NCBI GenBank assembly: GCA_003220195.1
Contig: QHRT01000097.1
Location: forward strand, 1 to 11,441
Source: Candidatus Rokuibacteriota bacterium
GTDB lineage: Bacteria; Methylomirabilota; Methylomirabilia; Rokubacteriales; CSP1-6
DNA: 11,441 nucleotides
Direction of reading: 5' to 3'
The notes under the pieces were generated by a model. The model did no database searches. It was not told the origin of the DNA and was given only the letters and a program-made list of their open reading frames with translations. The position numbers were made by a program, and so were the translations under genes. Below, piece after piece: positions 6,840 through 11,441 of the stretch (position 1 is its first letter; each line of letters begins with the position of its first letter).

Positions 6840-7558
6840 TCGCGCCAGGTCTCGCCGAGATAGGCGTCGATGACGCGGCGGTCGCGCACGATCTCGGCGG
6901 GCGACGCGTCGGCGATCACCTGGCCGAGCTGGAGCGCGACCACCCGCTCGGAGATCTCCATGATCACGCGCATGTTGTGCTCGATGACGATCAGCGCGAG
7001 CCCGGTCGCGTGCAGCTCGCGCACCAGGCGAATCAATCCCGGCACCGTGGCCTGATCGACGCCACCGGTGACTTCGTCGAGCAGGAGCAGGCGCGGGCGG
7101 GTGGCGAGCGCGCGCGCGAGCTCGAGCCTCTTGCGCTGACCCGTGGAGAGACCGCGCGCGTGTGCCTCCGCACGCTCGCCAAGCCCGACCTGCTCCAGCG
7201 CCGTCATCGCCGCCGCGCGCGCTTCCGCGACGTCGGACGTCTTCTGGAACGCGCCGACCATGACGTTCTCGAGCGCCGTCATGCCGGCGAAGGGCTTCAA
7301 CTTCTGGAACGTCCGGCCGACGCCGAGATGACTGATGCGGTCCGGGCGCCATCCCGTCACGTCGTGACCGTCGAACGTGACGCGGCCGGCGTCGGGCCGC
7401 TGGAAGCCGGTGATCAGATCGAAGAGCGTGGATTTCCCCGCCCCGTTCGGTCCGATGACGCCAACCAGCTCGCCCGGCTTCACGTCGAACGAGATCTCGC
7501 GGTTGGCCATCACGCCGCCGAACGTCTTGGTGATGCCGGTAACCGAGAGAAGGCTCAT
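6836..7558 (-). CDS. livG: Branched-chain amino acid/amide ABC transporter ATP-binding protein LivG
   Basis: This is the second cytoplasmic ATPase of the Liv importer, 240 aa. It has GGVMANREISF (14-24) as in LivG, Walker A GPNGAGKST (36-44), the Q-loop region VGRTFQ (80-85), the ABC signature LSTGQ (137-141), Walker B LLLLDE (157-162) and the H-loop VIEHNM (191-196). The LivG-type C-terminus EIVRDRRVIDAYLGE (222-236) confirms the subfamily. After Walker B it reads VTGGVDQATV, a D-loop variant of the more usual AGL-N-P-x-E form. The start at 7558 gives the normal N-terminus, but no obvious Shine-Dalgarno precedes it; the 55-nt gap to livM instead contains a GC-rich hairpin. The stop overlaps the livF start by 4 bp. 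Confidence 0.95.
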   Translation of the reverse strand: MSLLSVTGITKTFGGVMANREISFDVKPGELVGVIGPNGAGKSTLFDLITGFQRPDAGRVTFDGHDVTGWRPDRISHLGVGRTFQKLKPFAGMTALENVMVGAFQKTSDVAEARAAAMTALEQVGLGERAEAHARGLSTGQRKRLELARALATRPRLLLLDEVTGGVDQATVPGLIRLVRELHATGLALIVIEHNMRVIMEISERVVALQLGQVIADASPAEIVRDRRVIDAYLGETWRE

Positions 7559-7569
7559 CGATCGTGATG

Positions 7570-7609
7570 GGGGCCCCGAGGGGCGCGCGGACGCGCCCGT
7601 AATGGCCCC
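7570..7609 (-). other. GC-rich intercistronic hairpin between livM and livG
   Basis: In the 55-bp gap between the livM stop and the livG start, GGGCGCG (7581-7587) and CGCGCCC (7592-7598) form a perfect 7-bp stem with a 4-nt loop. An outer GGGGCC (7570-7575) can pair with GGCCCC (7604-7609). No T-run follows on either strand, so a true terminator is unlikely. Such structures between permease and ATPase genes can protect or process polycistronic mRNA and adjust subunit ratios; that role is an inference. Confidence 0.35.
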
Positions 7610-7613
7610 TGTC

Positions 7614-8540
7614 TCATCGAGCGCTTCCCGCCCCTCGCGAGACGCCGAACAATCCCATCAGCCCACCGGGCTGCGCGACGGAGATCACGATGATCAGGGC
7701 ACCGTAGATCAGGAGATCGATCGCCTTCCCGGTGCCGCCGAGCATCACGCGCGTGCCCTCTTGCAATGGCACCAGCACCGCCGCGCCGAGCAACGGCCCC
7801 CAGAGCGTGCCCACACCGCCGAGCACGGCGACGAGACAGATCAGGATCGAGAGCGAGAGCGGGAACACGGACTCGGGATCGATGAACAATAAATATTGCG
7901 CCCAGAACGAGCCGCCCATCGCCGTCAGCCCTGCCGAGATCGCGAGGGCCCGGAGCTTCTCGCGCGCCACGTTCACGCCGAGCGCGGCGGCGGCGTCCTG
8001 ATCCTCGCGGATCGCGCGGAAGTAATAGCCGCGGCGCGAGCCTTCGATCCATCGCGTGATGCCGAGCGCCAGGAGCAAGAGCCCGAGCGCGATGTAGTAG
8101 TAGTACGCCTTCGACGTGTGGAACTGGAAGTTCAGGAAGCTGTCCGGCCGTTTGATCGGCAGGAACACGCCGCGCCCGCCGCCGATCGCGTCCCAGTTGA
8201 TGATCAGCGCCTGGACGATCTCGCCGACGGCGATGGTCGCGATCGCGAAGTAGTGGCCGCGCAGCCGGAAGACGGGATAGCCGACGACCTGCGAGACGAG
8301 CACGGCGAGGATCACGCCGCCGATCATGCCGGCCCACGGCGTGAGTCCCACGCGCGTGTAGAGGAGCGACGACGTGTACGCGCCGATTCCGAAGAACACG
8401 GCCTGCCCGAGCGCGATCTGACCGCAGTAGCCGGCGATGATGTTCCACGCCGTCGCGAGCGCGCCGTAGAGAAAGATCATGATCATGACGTGGCGCGGGA
8501 AGGGCAGCGTGAAGACGGCGGGGAACGCGAGCGCGCCCAC
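7614..8540 (-). CDS. livM: Branched-chain amino acid/amide ABC transporter permease LivM
   Basis: This is an integral inner-membrane permease, 308 aa from the GTG at 8540. It shows multiple hydrophobic spans and LivM landmarks: GALATAWNIIAGYCGQIALG (26-45), FFGIGAYTSSLL (49-60), FRLRGHYFAIATIAVGEIVQ (91-110), the cytoplasmic EAA-like loop FRAIREDQDAAAALGVN (174-190) with REKLRALAISAGLTAMGGS (193-211), and VAVLGGVGTLWGPLLGA (237-253). With this start the first membrane helix is cut short. A CTG at 8570, whose last two bases are part of the livH stop (CTGA), would add 10 residues (IKVAPAALLV after the initiator) and complete that helix, so it may be the true start. No good Shine-Dalgarno is seen for either. 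An AT-rich codon run lies at residues 215-220. It pairs with LivH to form the membrane channel. Confidence 0.92.
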   Translation of the reverse strand: MGALAFPAVFTLPFPRHVMIMIFLYGALATAWNIIAGYCGQIALGQAVFFGIGAYTSSLLYTRVGLTPWAGMIGGVILAVLVSQVVGYPVFRLRGHYFAIATIAVGEIVQALIINWDAIGGGRGVFLPIKRPDSFLNFQFHTSKAYYYYIALGLLLLALGITRWIEGSRRGYYFRAIREDQDAAAALGVNVAREKLRALAISAGLTAMGGSFWAQYLLFIDPESVFPLSLSILICLVAVLGGVGTLWGPLLGAAVLVPLQEGTRVMLGGTGKAIDLLIYGALIIVISVAQPGGLMGLFGVSRGAGSAR

Positions 8541-8566
8541 CAGCAGGGCCGCCGGCGCGACCTTGA

Positions 8567-9394
8567 TCAGAAGCGGCCGAACAACCCTTGCGGCCGCCAG
8601 AGCACGACTCCGAGGTACAGCGCGAAGACGGCAGAGTACTTGAGCGCCGGAGTCAGGTAGAGCCCGCCGAACGCTTCGACCAGCCCGACCAGCACACCCC
8701 CCGCAAGCGTCGCCGGCACGTTGCCGAATCCGCCCAGCGCGACGGTGACGTAGGCCAAGAGCGCGAACGGCGTTCCGACGTCGGGGAAGATGTAGAAGAA
8801 CATCGCGAGCAGCCCGCCCGCCACGCCGACGCACGCGCTGCCGATCGCCCAGCCGAGCGCGAACATGCGCTGGGTGTCGATGCCCATCAGGGCCGCCGCG
8901 TGTCGATCTTGCGCGGTGGCCTGCAGCGCGAGACCGGTCTCCGATCGGGAGAGGAAGAGGAAGAGTCCGACGAATGCCGCGAGCGCGGCGACGCTGGCGG
9001 CGAGCTGCGGCACGCCGATGAAGACGGGGCCGAGCGCGACGCGGCCGGCCAGGAGCGGCTGGCTCACCGTGCGGAAGTCGACGCCGAACAGGAACTGCGC
9101 CGCGCTCCGGAGCAGGACGGCCAGGCCGAACGTGGCGAAGATCTGCGCGAGCATCGGCCCATCCAGCACCCGGCGGATGATGCCATGATACACGGTGAAG
9201 CCCAGCGTGCCGAGGAGCAGCGCCGCGAGCGGCAGCGAGACGAGCGGGTCGAGCTTCAAGAGCGCCCACGCGAAGAAGGCCACGTACATGGCGACCATCA
9301 GGAACTCGCCGTGGGCGAAGTTGACGATCTCCATGAGTCCGAAGATCAAGGAGAGGCCGGCGGCGATCAGCGCGTAGACGAATCCCATCAACAC
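8567..9394 (-). CDS. livH: Branched-chain amino acid/amide ABC transporter permease LivH
   Basis: This is an inner-membrane permease, 275 aa from the GTG at 9394. Landmarks of LivH are present: GFVYALIAAGLSLIFGLMEI (4-23), VNFAHGEFLM (24-33), FATFGLAVLL (86-95), the cytoplasmic loop LQATAQDRHAAALMGID (157-173), then an Ala/Gly-rich helix and the terminal WRPQGLFG (266-273). Several hydrophobic spans cover the rest. Family members usually have about ten residues before the GFVYALI segment; in this frame those would be LIAQALVGG, reachable only from a CTG at 9421, 10 bp after the livK stop. GTG at 9394 or ATG at 9388 are the conventional choices. It lies directly downstream of livK and its stop is followed at once by livM coding sequence, consistent with one operon. 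Confidence 0.93.
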   Translation of the reverse strand: MLMGFVYALIAAGLSLIFGLMEIVNFAHGEFLMVAMYVAFFAWALLKLDPLVSLPLAALLLGTLGFTVYHGIIRRVLDGPMLAQIFATFGLAVLLRSAAQFLFGVDFRTVSQPLLAGRVALGPVFIGVPQLAASVAALAAFVGLFLFLSRSETGLALQATAQDRHAAALMGIDTQRMFALGWAIGSACVGVAGGLLAMFFYIFPDVGTPFALLAYVTVALGGFGNVPATLAGGVLVGLVEAFGGLYLTPALKYSAVFALYLGVVLWRPQGLFGRF

Positions 9395-9431
9395 GCCGCC
9401 GACCAGCGCCTGCGCGATCAGCTCCGCCGTG

Positions 9432-10706
9432 TTACTTGCGGTCCTTCCACGCGGGAATCGGATAGATCACGTCGCGCGTCGCGGAGTCCCACGGCCACAC
9501 CGTGTAGAACTTGCCGCCCTGCAGCTGGATGATGATCGCCTTCACGTGCGTGTTCTGTCCGTTCTCGTCGAACTTGATCCCGTCCCAGGTCATGATGAGC
9601 TGATCGCCGGGAATGTTCGTCGCGACCAGGGCCTGGCGGATCTGCTCGGGATCGGTCGAGCCGGCGCGGTTGATCGCGTCGAGCAGCGTCATGTAGCCGG
9701 TGAAGGAGCGCGCGGGGAAGTCGTAGAGCTCCTTCCCGTGCTTCTTCGTGTAGAGCGCGTTCAACGCCTTCGCGACGGGGCGCTTGTCGATGAGATCCGT
9801 GTTGAACGGCGCGCGCGACATCGTCCCCTCGGCGTCCCTGCCCACCGCCTGGACGAAATCCGGCGAGATGTGGCCGGCGTCCTGCGCCATCACCATCTTC
9901 GCGTTGTAGTCGAGCTCCTTCGCCGTCCGGACGAACAGGATCGCGTCGGTCTGGTACGACGTGGGCATCCAGACGTCGGGGTTGGCGGCCTTGAGCCGTT
10001 GCACCTCGGACTGGAGCGACGTCGACTGGAGCTTGTACTGGAGGTCCAGCGTGACGTCGACGCCGGACTTCTTCGCCAGCTCCTTCATGATCTTGCCGCT
10101 GTCGGCGCCGAACAGCGTGCCGTCGTACGTGAGGCCGGCGGTCTTGATCTTGACGCCGCGCTTCTTCTCGAAGTCGCGGAAGAAGTCGAACATCGCCTGG
10201 GTGAAGTGCTCGTCGTGCGGGGAGGTGCGGAAGAACCACTTGAGGCCGCGCCGGTGGAGGCCCGGCGACGACGATTCGGGATTGAGGAACGGGATCCCGT
10301 GGCGCTCCGCCACCTGACTCGCCGTCGCCGTCACCCCCGAGTGCCAGCAGCCGACGATGGCGTGGACTTTCTCCTGCGTGATGAGTCGTTCCGCTTCCGC
10401 CTGACCGAGCTCGGGCTTGCCCTGATGGTCAGCGAAGACGAGCCGGATCTTTGCGCCCTTGAGGCCGGGCATTCCCTTGAGCTTCTGATAGAACGGGAAC
10501 GGGAGATCCGTGACGCCGTTGGCGATGTCGGTGCCGATCTCGATCACCGGCTTGTTGTCGACACCGGCCTGGGCTGTCGGGCCCGTCATCGGATACAGCA
10601 CGCCGATCACAATTTCTTTAGATTGCGCGACCGCGCCGCTCGGGGCCGCGGCGACAATGGCGAACACTAGGAATACGGCGAGCAGGCTGGTCGCGAATCG
10701 ATGCAT
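9432..10706 (-). CDS. livK: Periplasmic substrate-binding protein of Liv-type ABC transporter (LivK-like)
   Basis: This 424-aa type I periplasmic binding protein delivers substrate to LivHM. The N-terminus is a Sec signal peptide: MHR, a hydrophobic core (about 7-21), then the signal peptidase I site AVA-QS with cleavage after residue 27. The mature protein begins KEIVIGVLYPMTGPTAQAG (30-48), the typical Peripla_BP_6 first strand and ligand loop, and continues with VHAIVGCWHSGVTA and PDVWMPTSYQ-type family segments. The ATG at 10706 is chosen because an excellent GGGAGG Shine-Dalgarno (10719-10714) sits 7 nt upstream; the frame is open to 10766 but that extension is Arg/Pro-rich and would bury the signal peptide. 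At 424 aa it is longer than E. coli LivK, like many environmental relatives annotated for amino acids, urea or amides. The substrate cannot be assigned. Confidence 0.93.
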   Translation of the reverse strand: MHRFATSLLAVFLVFAIVAAAPSGAVAQSKEIVIGVLYPMTGPTAQAGVDNKPVIEIGTDIANGVTDLPFPFYQKLKGMPGLKGAKIRLVFADHQGKPELGQAEAERLITQEKVHAIVGCWHSGVTATASQVAERHGIPFLNPESSSPGLHRRGLKWFFRTSPHDEHFTQAMFDFFRDFEKKRGVKIKTAGLTYDGTLFGADSGKIMKELAKKSGVDVTLDLQYKLQSTSLQSEVQRLKAANPDVWMPTSYQTDAILFVRTAKELDYNAKMVMAQDAGHISPDFVQAVGRDAEGTMSRAPFNTDLIDKRPVAKALNALYTKKHGKELYDFPARSFTGYMTLLDAINRAGSTDPEQIRQALVATNIPGDQLIMTWDGIKFDENGQNTHVKAIIIQLQGGKFYTVWPWDSATRDVIYPIPAWKDRK

Positions 10707-10713
10707 GCGTGAA

Positions 10714-10773
10714 CCTCCCGTGCGTCTTACCGGAGCGACGCCGCTCTCCCTCGGGACTGGTGGCACGATTCTA
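10714..10773 (-). promoter_or_regulatory. Probable livK promoter -10 and leader
   Basis: Read on the - strand, TAGAAT (10773-10768) is a good -10 hexamer with no strong -35 at the normal distance (GTACAC-like). It would start a leader of about 55 nt containing a small hairpin (GAGCG 10733-10737 with CGCTC 10742-10746) and ending with the GGGAGG ribosome-binding site at 10719-10714. It lies in the 107-bp gap after ftsK, the only sizeable gap upstream of the liv genes, so the operon promoter is expected here. The hexamer assignment itself is weak. Confidence 0.3.
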
Positions 10774-10813
10774 GACCGAGCCGGGAGGCAGTGTACGCGT
10801 TCTTGTCGAGCCG

Positions 10814-11441
10814 TCAGGGGAGCTTGCCGCGCTTCGCGAGATACTCCGGCCCGGCCAGCACCTCGCGGGGCTTCGCGCCGTCACCGGGCCCGATGATGCG
10901 GTCCTGCTCCATCATGTCGACGAACCGCGCGGCCTTCGGATAGCCGAGGCGCATGCGCCGCTGCAGGAACGAGATCGACGCCTGGCGCTGGCCGACGACG
11001 AGCTGCACCGCGTCCCAGTAGACATCGTCCCGCTCGGCGGCGCCGCCGGGCGCGGACTCCCGATCGTCGGCCGGCAGCACGACTTCCTCGTAGACCGCGG
11101 TCGCCTGCTTGCGCAAGAAATCGCAGATCGCCTTGACCTCGTCGTCCGCGACCCACGCGCCGTGCACGCGCATCGACTTCGCCGCGCCGGGTGGGACGAA
11201 GATCATGTCCCCGCGGCCCAGCAGCTGCTCGGCGCCGTTGGCGTCGAGCACGGTGCGCGAGTCGACCTTCGACGCCATCTGGAACGCGATCCGCGTCGGG
11301 AAGTTCGCCTTGATGAGCCCGGTGACCACGTCGACCGACGGCCGCTGCGTCGCGACGATCAGGTGGATGCCGACCGCGCGCGCGATCTGCGCCAGCCTCA
11401 CGAGCGAGGTCTGCACTTCGCCCGCGGAGACCATCATGAGA
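10814..11441 (-). CDS. ftsK: FtsK/SpoIIIE-family DNA translocase, C-terminal part (5' end beyond window)
   Basis: Only the last 208 residues are in the window; the frame is open to the right edge, entering at Leu-Met-Met just after where the Walker B DEFAD motif would lie. The rest of the RecA-like motor is clear: GIHLIVATQRPSVDVVTGLI, KANFPTRIAFQMASKVDSRT, LDANGAEQLLGRGDM and the FVPPG loop. A linker leads to the gamma winged-helix domain (SISFLQRRMRLGYPKAARFV, then DMMEQDRIIGPGDGAKPREV), which in FtsK reads polar DNA motifs (KOPS or equivalent) and activates XerCD recombination at dif. The protein pumps chromosomal DNA at the septum; an N-terminal membrane domain is expected off-window. The M at 11437 is internal, not a start. 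The stop is followed by the 107-bp gap before livK, so it is probably a separate transcription unit. Confidence 0.93.
   Translation of the reverse strand, partial: LMMVSAGEVQTSLVRLAQIARAVGIHLIVATQRPSVDVVTGLIKANFPTRIAFQMASKVDSRTVLDANGAEQLLGRGDMIFVPPGAAKSMRVHGAWVADDEVKAICDFLRKQATAVYEEVVLPADDRESAPGGAAERDDVYWDAVQLVVGQRQASISFLQRRMRLGYPKAARFVDMMEQDRIIGPGDGAKPREVLAGPEYLAKRGKLP

Noticed and set aside
7614..9269. One 551-codon - strand frame that could be read as a long fusion ending in LivM
   Set aside because: The part above about 8570 lies out of frame within livH and is Arg/Ala-rich noise; only the downstream part is LivM.
9429..10670. Open frame of 413 codons on the + strand opposite livK, and 8588-9532 opposite livH
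   Set aside because: Composition is typical of antisense frames in high-GC DNA, and the opposite strand encodes clear LivK and LivH.
1..11441. CRISPR arrays, insertion sequences, tandem repeats, phage genes
   Set aside because: No regularly spaced repeats, transposase or integrase reading frames were seen; apart from the attC-like element there is no mobile-element signature.

Overview
The window is a high-GC, gene-dense piece of bacterial chromosome, with codon use dominated by G/C third positions. The gene content is a LivKHMGF-type amino acid or amide ABC transporter, an HyuA/HyuB hydantoinase/oxoprolinase pair, a MazEF toxin-antitoxin module and an FtsK/SpoIIIE translocase. This suits a free-living soil or sediment bacterium, for example the Methylomirabilota/Rokubacteria group or a high-GC proteobacterium-like lineage. 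No rRNA or other phylogenetic marker is present, so the assignment is an inference only. I see no tRNA, rRNA, CRISPR array, transposase or phage gene.

The left part (1-6107) is on the + strand. It starts with a single-pass membrane protein of unknown function (80-748), which is followed at once by a strong 17-bp hairpin (752-798). Next comes a tight two-gene operon: hyuA (851-2887), then hyuB (2893-4656) 5 bp later. A compact mazE-mazF module (4698-5284) follows. A short palindrome overlaps its probable -10 box, and just after mazF there is an imperfect inverted structure that resembles an integron attC site (5291-5361). The last + strand gene (5454-6107) is a class III aminotransferase of the 2,2-dialkylglycine decarboxylase type. 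Its N-terminal and C-terminal parts are joined in frame, but about half of the protein, including the PLP lysine region, is missing. It is called here as a deletion-inactivated gene.

The right part (6126-11441) is on the - strand and converges on the aminotransferase remnant with only 18 bp between stop codons. Read in its own direction it runs: the 3' end of an ftsK-type DNA translocase, a 107-bp gap with a probable promoter, then livK (periplasmic binding protein), livH and livM (permeases), livG and livF (ATPases). All five are in the canonical order of a complete branched-chain amino acid/amide uptake transporter.

Functionally, the Liv transporter could import amino acids, amides or related compounds, and HyuAB could open cyclic amides (hydantoin, oxoproline or similar) with ATP. 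The two units face each other and need not be co-regulated. I see no clear undescribed system. The observations most worth a second look are the clean in-frame deletion in the aminotransferase, the attC-like structure after mazEF, the operator over a possibly leaderless mazE promoter, and livH/livM genes whose family-like N-termini extend upstream of any ATG/GTG start.
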